Below are positions 9,937-19,203 of a DNA stretch of 64,000 nt, piece by piece. The first letter of the stretch is position 1; each line of letters opens with the position of its first letter. The position numbers and the translations under genes are program-made. The notes below the pieces were generated by a model. That model worked only from the letters and a program-made list of their open reading frames with translations, was not told the origin of the DNA and searched no databases. Origin of the DNA: Picochlorum sp. 'celeri' (taxonomy: Eukaryota; Chlorophyta; Trebouxiophyceae); contig JAACMV010000027.1 of NCBI GenBank assembly GCA_010909725.1, forward strand, positions 310,001 to 374,000. Reading direction: 5' to 3'.

Positions 9937-11007
9937 CTACAGCAAGGCCTCAATATCTCTTCTCAATTCATCGATATTCACCTGTGCGCCATACCTCTTG
10001 ACAACATGACCCTCTCGATTCACAAGAAACTTACTGCATCAACCAAGCATGCATTGTCATCATCATGAGTAGTAGTAGCGGTATTCATTGAACATAGAAA
10101 AAAGAGCATACCTAAAATTCTCCAGGATTGGGCCCCGCCCATAGAAATCATCCTCTGGGGTTCGGGCTCTCAGCCATCGGAATAAATCATTATCTGCAAT
10201 ACCGCGCAGCATCTTTGCCATGACGAAGAGCCGCGGACTATACTTTTCATTCACCATTTTCAGAATATCATCATCTGTTCCTGGCTCTGCATTATCAAAT
10301 TCATTGCATGGGAATGCAAGGATGTCCAGTCCCCGATCTTGGTATTCATCTAATAAAACGCCGAATGCTTTATAGTTGGAATCTGTATACTCGCTGTGCG
10401 ATGCAACGTTGGAAATCAGCAAGACCCGCTCTGTAAAGATGCAAATGGGCATGTGTTGAATGAGCACATCCGTCATGATGAGGAGTGTCAGGTATAAATT
10501 CTGTTCCTCAAAATTTCCCATTTCTGCTACTTCCATGACCTTTGTGTGAAATATGTCGTCCTTGGTGATGCCCTCTGGCAGGATGAATTCTCCATTCTCA
10601 TCCTGTTCAATCACAATGGGTTCCTTATCAAGCGCCTCCTCTTCCGCTAATTCTCGCTCCAGCTTTTCATAATCAAACTCAAATTCAAGAGGATCTCCAT
10701 CGGGGAAATCAGGAATCGGATCTTCTTCTGGCTCGGTTGTGTTGAATGTAATCATGAAATCTGCCGTCTGTGAGGGTGGATGGAACAGTCTATACACTCC
10801 CATGCCCACCAAGAAGAAGAAGACCAACATCAGTACACTCATCCACCGTGGAGGGTGGGTATCAATGTCGAATCGATTCCTCCTCCCCCGACCCTTGGCA
10901 GAGATGCGAATACCATTGGATCCAGTGGTTGTTCCCGCTCCTGTATTGTCGTCAGAGCGCCCGGTTGACCGGGACTGCGACGCTCGTTTATGCACCGTTG
11001 TATACAT
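9937..11007 (-). CDS. Membrane-anchored glutathione-peroxidase-like protein, catalytic residues lost
   Basis: Exon 1 is 11007-10112 and exon 2 is 10033-9937 (78-nt intron), giving 330 residues. The C-terminal half has the GPx thioredoxin fold: RVLLISNVAS, LDILAFPCNEF, then across the splice GPILENFSKFLVNREG and VVKRYGAQV. A single membrane segment lies at about residues 55-75 (WMSVLMLVFFFLVGMGVYRL), with a basic N-side and an acidic ~90-residue stalk. GPx enzymes use Cys or Sec, Gln, Trp and Asn. Here the Cys/Sec site is Ser (codon AGC, 10395-10393; motif NVASHSEYT), Gln is Glu (FPCNEF) and Trp is Glu (LENF); only Asn remains. The fold call is firm; peroxidase activity is unlikely. About 20 extra residues precede RVLLI, and no canonical intron explains them. 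Confidence 0.8.
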
Positions 11008-11215
11008 TGTGCTACATGTGCTCTATGTCATGAAGCATCTGGTACTGTAAAAAAAAGGAAAGAAAAAACATCCACTCTCTGTCTATCGCAGGTGCCATGC
11101 GTCGTCAATTCATCTTTTTTTTAAAATGTTTCTCACGTCACCATCATCCTTCAGTACAAAAGAAATCATCGATTCGCATTGTATTACAACAATTGTAAGT
11201 AGGTATTTTTGTTTT

Positions 11216-12550
11216 TTATCGAACGGGCATGATGATTTCTCGAATAGGTAACGGAATCGACTGGACCCATCTTCCCATGCTGGCTTCCATCTGGAATCGT
11301 CGAATTCGTCGAGCTGCCTCTTGAGCCTGCTTTTCTATAATCTTTTCTTCTTCTTGAACCTCTCGTGTGATTTCTCGAGTCACAGACTCGACTTCTTTCT
11401 CTAATATGGTGAATCCTTTGCCAAATGATTTGAGTTCTGGTTCTATCAGCGTGGTCATCTCCTTGCTTGCAAAGTCCTCTGCCAGGCTTAAATCTTCCTT
11501 TAATTCTTCAAATGGTCCCTTTGATACTGGTTTTGGTGGGCATGAGTTATCTGTGATTGTGAAATCGTCCCAAGAGAGACCAGCATTCTCGGCAGCCTGT
11601 CTCAATTCTGGAATATATTCCTCTGGGAGGTGGGCGTCTCTGGTGTACACAGTAGCTCCTCCGTATCCCTTCCATGCATCATTCTGCCCTCGATAATAAA
11701 TAAACACGTACGCATCTGGCTTTGATGCAATTATATACCAATCATCTTCATAGTGCAAGAACTCATTGTCATGGTTCAAGAGGATGGCTGGGTTGTCTGG
11801 TGTCTGCACAAATCGCTGCATGGTGGAGCGCTGTATGAAATCCTTGCCATCAGATGCAGGTATTCTCCAGTTGATTTCAGCGAAGACGACATCTGATGAA
11901 TCCTTTGGAGATGCAAAATAGTGCTCTTGGCAGGGAAAGGTATCAAAGAGGGGATTGAGACCAGCAGTGATGTACCATCGTCCTTGAAACATGGATAGAT
12001 CAAATGCCGAGTCCAAGGCACAGTCCGGAGGGATGGGATACACGCCTTCATCGACTCTCTGCGGTACGCATTTCTTCTCACTCACAGCACATTTGTTGAA
12101 TGTATCGATGGCGGCATCCTGATACCTATCCCCACACTTGATTTGGCATGCTGTCTCATCATCCTTTCCATTGCACTGTTGTAAACATACAAGATTCTCC
12201 AAACACTGTGGGTCTGCTAAACATCCAGCGAGAGCTTTTTGGCAATTTTTCAAGACACAGACACCGACATCAGACCCACTGCTGCTCGCCGCATAGGCAG
12301 CCTGTGTGTCTGGATAGCCACCAATAGTGGGTGGTGTCAACATGAGGAGAGCGCTTGCCGCAATCGATGCGGCACCATATTTTGCTGTTTTTGATGTTGA
12401 AGCAGCATCAGGACGAGCCATGGCAACGATACGTGGCGTATTCATTGACGCAGCAATCCCCCTTATCTTGTTGTTCTTCTGCTTTCTAACAAAGAGCTGG
12501 CGAGACGAGTGATTCTCAATCCCCAGAGTGCCCCATTGTACCCGATGCAT
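11216..12550 (-). CDS. VDE: Violaxanthin de-epoxidase
   Basis: Single exon, 444 residues from the ATG at 12550; the frame opens further upstream but without an ATG. VDE is a thylakoid-lumen lipocalin that, when the lumen turns acidic, converts violaxanthin to antheraxanthin and zeaxanthin with ascorbate, allowing photoprotective quenching. Visible here: a bipartite leader with lumenal signal and AYAA cleavage-like site (~residue 87), the Cys-rich domain (VCVLKNCQKALAGC, CLENLVCLQQC, KKCVPQ), the lipocalin barrel (DLSMFQGRWYITAGLNPLFD, DDWYIIASKPDAYVFIYYRG) and the charged C-terminal Glu-rich helix (~350-420). This is the strongest photosynthesis marker in the window. Confidence 0.95.
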   Translation of the reverse strand: MHRVQWGTLGIENHSSRQLFVRKQKNNKIRGIAASMNTPRIVAMARPDAASTSKTAKYGAASIAASALLMLTPPTIGGYPDTQAAYAASSSGSDVGVCVLKNCQKALAGCLADPQCLENLVCLQQCNGKDDETACQIKCGDRYQDAAIDTFNKCAVSEKKCVPQRVDEGVYPIPPDCALDSAFDLSMFQGRWYITAGLNPLFDTFPCQEHYFASPKDSSDVVFAEINWRIPASDGKDFIQRSTMQRFVQTPDNPAILLNHDNEFLHYEDDWYIIASKPDAYVFIYYRGQNDAWKGYGGATVYTRDAHLPEEYIPELRQAAENAGLSWDDFTITDNSCPPKPVSKGPFEELKEDLSLAEDFASKEMTTLIEPELKSFGKGFTILEKEVESVTREITREVQEEEKIIEKQAQEAARRIRRFQMEASMGRWVQSIPLPIREIIMPVR

Positions 12551-12894
12551 CTTGATCAATTGATATACCAGTAGATAGATGCAATGTGTCACAATGGCGT
12601 CTATCAACGATACTGTTCTATATTTGTAAAGACTCCGAAACCCGTCTGACAATACTAGTGCGAGTGTTCTTTTTTTTAATCAGAATCTCCACTCAATGCG
12701 TATTGCCTGTGCGCATATATATGTATAGAAAAACAGAACTATTAATCATGGAAGTGAGCTAGGCACACGTTTCTTTTCTCTTCAAGTGGATGATTCCACA
12801 TGGCATGATCTGCTTGGCTTTAGATTCTGCCACGACATCCCCATACCACCATATATGGGCATCAGAGTCTCGTATATCACGTTTACAATGTCAC
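12551..12894. other. Intergenic, 5' flank of VDE
   Basis: About 340 nt between the VDE start and the stop of the transporter gene, both on the minus strand. It includes the upstream open but ATG-less extension of the VDE frame, presumably 5' UTR. No other feature seen. Confidence 0.4.
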
Positions 12895-14016
12895 TTATAC
12901 AAGAGAACGAATGGAAGAAGCAGGATAGAAAGAAGCAAGGCAATGCATGTTGCATGCATTGGAGAAGAAATACAGCAAAACCCCTACAGCAATGCATGCA
13001 AATCCAAACACAGACAGGATGTGGAGTTCTGCATCCATGGCAAGGACACTAAAAACGGTTGCTAGAATCATGGCAAGAATGGATGCAATTGCATGCACTA
13101 TATTATCGGCGTGTTTGAGGGTGATGCTCACAATAATACCCACAAACGCTAGATTCAAAATCACGGCCAGCGTCATCCAACTATATCCTTCAAAGAAATC
13201 ACCATTCATGGGTACTTGGTCAATGAATGCTGCGTGAAGTACAGAAAAGAAGCACGTTGATAGATACAACTGAGCATTCTGCCAGAACAGAGGACCGTTA
13301 TCCTTGTGTTTGAGGAGGTATTCGTTTGCAACAGATGCGCTGCTTGAGATGCAGCACATGATAATCATGATGAGGATGCCTATTCTGCTTTTCGAACAAT
13401 CCTTGTCAGGTCCCTCTCCACATGACACGAGATTCAATTTCGACAGCATGGCACCAATGGTGAGCAATGCGAGGCCCAGAATCTGAATGGAGGAAAAGAC
13501 TTTGTGCAACACAAGACACATGAGAATAGCAGTCAGGGGCATTTTCAGATTGCCCAACACTTCCATGGTACCTGGATCCAGATACATGAGCGCAATAAAC
13601 ACCAAATTGTTTTGAATTGCGTATAGAAAACCAATCACGAGGTATTTGGTGCAAAATTCTTTCACAGTCCACAGCGGTGCATGGATTGACCCAGTCTGTG
13701 TATAGTCATACCCAACAATGCCAACTGATATGACCAGCTTGGTAAACTCTGAGAGCACGGGGACCGTGGATGTATGGTACCCATATTGACCTGATTCACC
13801 ATGCTTGGAAAGCTGTGCAAGGATGGAAGAGGAGCATGATGCAATGGTCAGAATGCAGCACAGCACAATGGCTTTGCTCATGTGCAACCCTCGTTCTTCT
13901 TCTTCATGGTGACTATGCTCCTCCTCGGTGTCATTCCGTAGTAATCTCGCCTTTTCCTCCTCATTCTTTGTATCAGCATGACGTCGTGACGTCGTTTCGA
14001 TATCGAACGAGTCCAT
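12895..14016 (-). CDS. Nucleotide-sugar transporter (SLC35A-like)
   Basis: Single exon, 373 residues from the ATG at 14016. After a ~45-residue charged, His/Glu-rich cytosolic tail come about ten hydrophobic segments, starting SKAIVLCCILTIASCSSSIL. Family landmarks are the FLYAIQNNLVFIALMYLDPG block and LGNLKMPLTAILMCLVLHK, plus SSSASVANEYLLKHKD and NLAFVGIIVSITLKHADNI, all typical of the UDP-galactose/CMP-sialic acid/UDP-GlcNAc transporter family in the Golgi or ER. The sugar cannot be read from sequence. It is divergent from WRAP73; the 294-nt shared spacer includes the palindrome GTTCTAATTAGAAC at 14177-14190. Confidence 0.9.
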   Translation of the reverse strand: MDSFDIETTSRRHADTKNEEEKARLLRNDTEEEHSHHEEEERGLHMSKAIVLCCILTIASCSSSILAQLSKHGESGQYGYHTSTVPVLSEFTKLVISVGIVGYDYTQTGSIHAPLWTVKEFCTKYLVIGFLYAIQNNLVFIALMYLDPGTMEVLGNLKMPLTAILMCLVLHKVFSSIQILGLALLTIGAMLSKLNLVSCGEGPDKDCSKSRIGILIMIIMCCISSSASVANEYLLKHKDNGPLFWQNAQLYLSTCFFSVLHAAFIDQVPMNGDFFEGYSWMTLAVILNLAFVGIIVSITLKHADNIVHAIASILAMILATVFSVLAMDAELHILSVFGFACIAVGVLLYFFSNACNMHCLASFYPASSIRSLV

Positions 14017-14310
14017 GTACAAGACTGCAGCTGGTGGGGTCGTCGGTAACTACTGACACAAGGTATCAACGAACAACCTTGTGCGGTCCTCTACCGTGGA
14101 GAGCCATGCTGCTTCACGTGCGTCCTATTTGTTTTTAATCTATGAATCAACTCATGAACACAATGAATTCGTGTGAGTTCTAATTAGAACATTATAATGT
14201 ACTTAAATGGGGGTATATGGAATTAAGAATATCCAACGGTCATCTGCCTGTTGATACTTGACAACCTCGCGAGGACAGTGCGGATATTACAATATCTATT
14301 GCTATATAGT

Positions 14311-15900
14311 ATGACAGAGATACGTATATATCAGGATGAGGCTTTAAGGGATGACACGGATGATGCTGTCGAAGGCGTTGGGATTCCGTTGGAATGGAGC
14401 GAGACAATGTCTTGTTCCACGTCTACGTTGCCTGTGTTTTCTCCATCAGGGGATTTAGTTGCTAGTGTTGTTGATAAAACCAATATTGTAGTCAGAAATG
14501 TCGATACTCTGTCTGTGGTGTCTTATGTGACGTGCTTGTCTCCTCCAAGCTACTTGGAATGGTCACCCAATGGAGCATACATATTGGCTTGCATGCCAAA
14601 GAGAGCTACTGTGTCTGTATTCTGTGTTGTATCTATGAGCGAGGAGGAGTCTTCGTCGTCGTGGATGTGCAGTCTGACGGAGCCTCTTGCTGGTGTGGCC
14701 TATGCAACGTGGAGTCCAACTGGTGATCATGTCTTTGTCGTGTCTGAATTCCAGGCAAAGTTGGCATTATGGTCGTTGAAAGACTCGTCGTGTGACTATG
14801 GTGTTATGCGGTGTCCCAAATTTGCGAATAGCTATGGCATTGGCATCAGCCCAGATGGGCGTATGGTGGCTGTGTTGGTGAGGAAAGACTGCAAGGATTC
14901 TGTGCTCTTGTATGGTGTTGGTGAGTGGAGTCTGCTGGCGGATGTGTCCATCGATACGATGAATGCAGCAGGCATGATGTGGAGTCCTGACTCGAGGTAC
15001 ATTGCCGTGTGGGATGCTGTGTATGCTGGGCCACGCTTGGTGGTTGTATCTCAGCATGAGGTGGTGCACACAGCCTCGTGGGCATCCCAGTCTGGATTGG
15101 GTATTCGTACAGTGCAGTGGTCTCCGTCGGGGCATGCGCTGGCTATAGGAACGTATGATACCGATGTGAAGCTGTTGAATACAGTGACATGGCGGGAAAT
15201 GCATGTGATGAAGCACGGGGTTGTTGTTGATGAGACCAGTCACCCAATGGTGGCTGCCTTTGTGGAAGTGGAGCAGGAGGCAGAAGCCGCGGACTCGGCA
15301 GAGGAAGAAGATGTCCTGGATGCGTACTTGAGAAAGAGTAGCGCTCCAAAAGAAGAATCGTGTTATCCATCTCCCAAGAAGAGTGGGGCGAGGTCATCAC
15401 TGCGCTCAAGCAACCAAAGGCATCCCCTGAACATGTCAGTTGATGGTGCCATTGCACCCACAATCACAACACAGTACACAGAGCTGCCACTCCCTGTAAA
15501 GTTGCCTGCACCTCGAGTAGGTTCTGATGAGGTGAACCCACCGATGGGGGTGCAGAAATTGTTTTGGAGTCCGACAGGGAGATTTATTGCGTCAACATGT
15601 GAAGATCGACCGCATGTGGCCTGGGTATGGGATGCATGTGAACTGGTTCTAGATACTGTCCTGATTCATATGGCTCCGATTCGCGATTTTCGCTGGAGAC
15701 CAGACGAGTCAGATACGTTGTATCTCGTTTGTGGAAGTCGCAGTGTGTACATATGGGGGCCTCAAGCGGCCACGTGTGTGCATGTGGCAGATGAAAAGTT
15801 CCGAGGACTGAATTTACAGTGGTCCAACAATGCAAAGGTGCTTCACGCATGCAGCAAAGAGTCGTTTTCATGCGGTTTCCTCGAATCCCTGGCTCCTTAA
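14311..15900 (+). CDS. WRAP73: WRAP73 (WDR8), centrosome/basal-body WD40 protein
   Basis: Single exon, 529 residues from the ATG at 14311; the frame is open upstream without an ATG. It aligns along its length with WRAP73: PVFSPSGDLVAS, YLEWSPNGAYILACMPKRA, YATWSPTGDHVFVVSEFQ, VRKDCKDSVLLYG and RTVQWSPSGHALAIGTYD, ending in a C-terminal WD repeat block (LFWSPTGRFIASTCEDRPH). WRAP73 works with SSX2IP/Msd1 at microtubule-organising centres. Residues ~330-420 form a low-complexity insertion between WD blocks. The stop is only 28 nt from that of SLU7 on the opposite strand. Confidence 0.9.
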   Translation: MTEIRIYQDEALRDDTDDAVEGVGIPLEWSETMSCSTSTLPVFSPSGDLVASVVDKTNIVVRNVDTLSVVSYVTCLSPPSYLEWSPNGAYILACMPKRATVSVFCVVSMSEEESSSSWMCSLTEPLAGVAYATWSPTGDHVFVVSEFQAKLALWSLKDSSCDYGVMRCPKFANSYGIGISPDGRMVAVLVRKDCKDSVLLYGVGEWSLLADVSIDTMNAAGMMWSPDSRYIAVWDAVYAGPRLVVVSQHEVVHTASWASQSGLGIRTVQWSPSGHALAIGTYDTDVKLLNTVTWREMHVMKHGVVVDETSHPMVAAFVEVEQEAEAADSAEEEDVLDAYLRKSSAPKEESCYPSPKKSGARSSLRSSNQRHPLNMSVDGAIAPTITTQYTELPLPVKLPAPRVGSDEVNPPMGVQKLFWSPTGRFIASTCEDRPHVAWVWDACELVLDTVLIHMAPIRDFRWRPDESDTLYLVCGSRSVYIWGPQAATCVHVADEKFRGLNLQWSNNAKVLHACSKESFSCGFLESLAP

Positions 15901-15928
15901 TATGTCCATTACTTTCTTACATCGTGTA

Positions 15929-17753
15929 TCAAACAAAATCGTACTCCTGCTTTGACCCACCCTTGAGCAGGGCCTTTTGCTTTTCTATGGCCATGAGAGG
16001 ATCATCACCTCGAGAGCGTTTCAATCGGTACGCCTCCATATCCTCGGCCGAGACATCAAGTCCTTCATCCCCTGAATAATGCTGTCGCTTCTTTGTATCA
16101 TTGGATTCATTCGCGCGTTCCATTCTTTCCTGACGCTCTATCGCTTTTTGCAACTTTTCTTCATCAATGTCTTTGGCAGAGTCTGTACCCCAGATCTCCG
16201 CCCCATGTGGAGGTACAGGAATATTTCGACGAGTCGGAGATGGCGGCTCTTCGTCGCGCACAGCATTGCCAGTATTTGTCACGAGACGAGCCTTCTTCCC
16301 ATCCTCTCCAGTACAGTATGCATTCCGTGTTGTCTGATGACAACATGCATAGCCCCACACTCCATCAGAATACCAGCTTCCCCATACAGATGTATGGTTA
16401 CCAGGATGCACATCTTCCTCATACCGACTTCGTGCTTTAATTTCTTGTCCTCGTATCACCCTACCACTGGCATCGTATTCTACATACGCCTCTGTGCCTT
16501 GCAGAGCTTTGACTTCCTCAGATGGCTTTTCAGCTACATTGCCATACTTTTCTAAAACATCCTTGGACGTATTCTTCTGTAATAATTTTTTGCGCTCCTG
16601 CACTGCTCTAAACGACACCTCTGCCTGGGATGGCGTCGCCTGTAAATGCACTTCCTGTCCCCGTTCACCCCCCATCACACTAAACAAGTTGAGCTGCTGG
16701 AACCCTTGGGCCTGCCCAGACTGCTTGACAAAATTATCACCCGCAAATGTCTTTTCTGAAGGATCTTTCTCCGGATTAGGATCCTCTCGCATCGATCGAG
16801 ACTTGGGGTCGTAATACGCAGAGTCCACATCCAAATTCAACAGATACTTTGCTGTATCCTCTCGAATCCGAAGATTCCTCACCGTCCCTGACTCACCCCC
16901 ACCTGCACTTTTCGCTCGAACTTTCACTTTCCCAAACGCCGCATCCTCCTCTTCCACAAACTTATCTTCCTCTGTCCGCAATGCCCCATCTACATCCTCC
17001 AACTCCCCCTGAAACTTCTTCTCCAACAATTCCTTCTTACGCAACTCTTGCCTCAAATTCTGCACCTCTTCAAACTTTTGCGCATGCTTGACCCATTCAC
17101 GTTCATCATATCCATTCCACCGATCCCTCTTTGCCTCAAACCCATGAATATCAATGTCCTGAATCTTGTCATCCGCTGCTATATGCTTATTTGTATACTT
17201 GGCCCCCTTTACCCTTGGTCTCTCCATACAATCCTTGGTCTTATGAGACATGGACCCACAACTACATCAGAAAAAAGAAAAGAAGTCGTCATCAATCGCA
17301 TACCCGTCCATATATATATAGACACCCACGTACTTTGTACAAGCACCCTTTCGATACTTGGTTGCCTGAAACACCTTGGCACCACGGTCATACCACGTCG
17401 TCTCCTTCTTCTCTTCACCCTTCCAATTCTTCTGATGCTTCAAAGTAGGCTTATCTTCGTTCAAATACCACGGGGCACTGGCCATAAACTGAGGAATATG
17501 GGGATTAATTGGTTTTCCATCCTCGTCCAACTGCATGTACAAGCAAACAGACACCGTCAGTCGTATTCATCTCCTCATATATACATGACCATTATGCTCT
17601 AGATAGCAATAATGCTGCTGCTATTGGCCACATTGGTGTTGTTGCTGCTGCCGCAGGTGTCAATCCAGGAAAAAAAATGAATTATTGTTTGCGTACCTCT
17701 GGCTCCGCTAAACCAGCCTTTCGGGCCTCTTCCAACTCTTTCTGTCGTTTCAT
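15929..17753 (-). CDS. SLU7: Pre-mRNA splicing factor SLU7
   Basis: Three exons, 17753-17697, 17530-17334 and 17261-15929 (introns of 166 and 72 nt), give 528 residues. SLU7 acts at the second catalytic step of splicing, in 3' splice-site choice. Diagnostic segments are DEDGKPINPHIPQF, TLKHQKNW, TWYDRGAKVFQATKYRKGAC and, across the second junction, the CCHC zinc knuckle CTNCGSMSHKTKDC, followed by KGAKYTNKHIAADD and DRWNGYDEREW. The knuckle is complete only when the exon 2 to 3 junction is placed after ACAAA, which fixes that splice site. The start is the first ATG after an in-frame stop. Confidence 0.94.
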
Positions 17754-17769
17754 TATTACAAAACTAGTA

Positions 17770-18977
17770 TTATTTTTGCTTAAAAAACTCTAGAATTTCC
17801 TCTTCTATGGTATGCAAGTCACCGGCAAGTATGAGGGAATGCAGTGGAGGACCAAAATCAACCTCGAGCAGCGATTCCATAGTCCCAGCAACAATTTGCT
17901 GCTCATCCGACCCTATCCGAGCAACACCAATACACATGGTATCCTTTGAATACGCTCCTTCTTTCCTCTTGTCTTCAATCTCGAGCAACTGCTCCACAGC
18001 TGTATGAATAGACATGAAGCGGGGTGGCTCATACACCACCTTTCCTCTGGCAAGACTTTCCAGAGATGGTTCCTTCGTCTTGATATCCAACAAACATAAT
18101 GTATGCAACCCATTCTTTCTATTACTCAATATCTTATCGTAAAAGCTATCCGGTCGCCACGTCTCTGTGAAAAATACAATGGACACAGTCTCCCCATACC
18201 TGTAGAGCTGCAATCCAGCAGCACCAATAGCATTCATGATGGATGCATTGTGAATCTTCTTCACAGGAATGTCTAATTCCCTCGCTCGAAGTTCCAAATC
18301 AGTATGCGTCGTCGCTCCAAATGGGTCCCCGACCACGAGAAATGCAACATCTGTATCAGCAGCCCCCTCCAGAATCGTATCAGCTCCCTACATATGACAC
18401 ATGCATGGTTCCTGTTGTCAATTGTGTGTCCATCATTAGTAGCATTAGGTTTTTTCTCTGGAAATGCATAGGCATCATACCATTTCTACCAACTCTCTAT
18501 CGGCATCAATAATAGATTTCCCATAAAACTCTTCCTGCATCATCATCATTGTCATTTTCATCAGGACATATTTTCTACAAGGGTATTAGTAGTATAAAGA
18601 CATGATGATGCAGAATAACACATTATCATTACTATCACGATCAAACTCATCAGAAAAAAAAGAGGTTGCCACAACGCACCAATCGCTCCCGAGGAACCAA
18701 CAACAAGGAAGTATATGACTCTAGGTACACTCGTTCACATTTCTTCACAGCCTCCAACCCCCTGCATTCATTCACACATATTTTACATTAAAATAATAAT
18801 AATGCTGATGCATATAGAACGCAATCCATCTGTCCGCTTTGCATTTTATCTTCTCTACCACACATTCAGAAGAAGAGTGTCCTTGCTCTTAGAGCAAGGA
18901 CAAACATGCATGTCAACGTACTTGACAGTAATGTCCTTCTCATCCGCCAATCCCAATCCTATAATGTACAAAACCAT
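17770..18977 (-). CDS. DPH5: Diphthine synthase (diphthamide methyltransferase)
   Basis: Four exons, 18977-18922, 18761-18680, 18534-18481 and 18387-17770, give 269 residues. DPH5 uses S-adenosylmethionine to methylate the modified histidine of elongation factor 2 in diphthamide synthesis. All parts align: [52 protein letters not shown], then [50 protein letters not shown] and [10 protein letters not shown]. The glycine-rich first strand and [11 protein letters not shown] are the SAM-binding elements of the tetrapyrrole-methylase-like fold. Every junction keeps frame and consensus. Intron 1 contains a perfect 11-bp inverted repeat (18878-18902). Confidence 0.95.
18878..18902. repeat. Perfect inverted repeat, 11-bp arms, 3-nt loop
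   Basis: Arms TGTCCTTGCTC (18878-18888) and GAGCAAGGACA (18892-18902) around loop TTA, inside DPH5 intron 1. An exact 11-bp arm pair with this loop is expected about 0.015 times in 64 kb by simple arithmetic. Confidence 0.95.
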
Positions 18978-19078
18978 CTTTTTCTATAAAAACTGATATC
19001 ATCAATACATATGGCGCATGTGAACAAGATGAATTGATTCGAACAGGATCTCTCATCAGCCAGCTGAAACTTTGGTAG

Positions 19079-19105
19079 GAGATCTCTAATAGCATTAGAG
19101 ATCTC
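19079..19105. repeat. Perfect inverted repeat, 12-bp arms, 3-nt loop
   Basis: Arms GAGATCTCTAAT (19079-19090) and ATTAGAGATCTC (19094-19105) around loop AGC, in the divergent DPH5/carB spacer, 99 nt upstream of the carB ATG. Each arm also contains the palindrome GAGATCTC. Confidence 0.95.
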
Positions 19106-19203
19106 TGCCGGTCTCATCAGAATGGTATGAATTCAACACCCCCAAACCTGCCCTCCCTATTCAACAAATTTTATAATAATTACGACTGGCATATATACGT
19201 AGG

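Noticed and set aside
10393..10395. Possible selenocysteine codon in the GPx-like gene
   Set aside because: The codon at the Cys/Sec position reads AGC, which is serine; no TGA is present.
10440..10510. Possible unrecognised intron before RVLLISNVAS in the GPx-like gene
   Set aside because: The ~20 extra residues look out of place, but no GT donor in the needed phase exists, so the frame was left unspliced.
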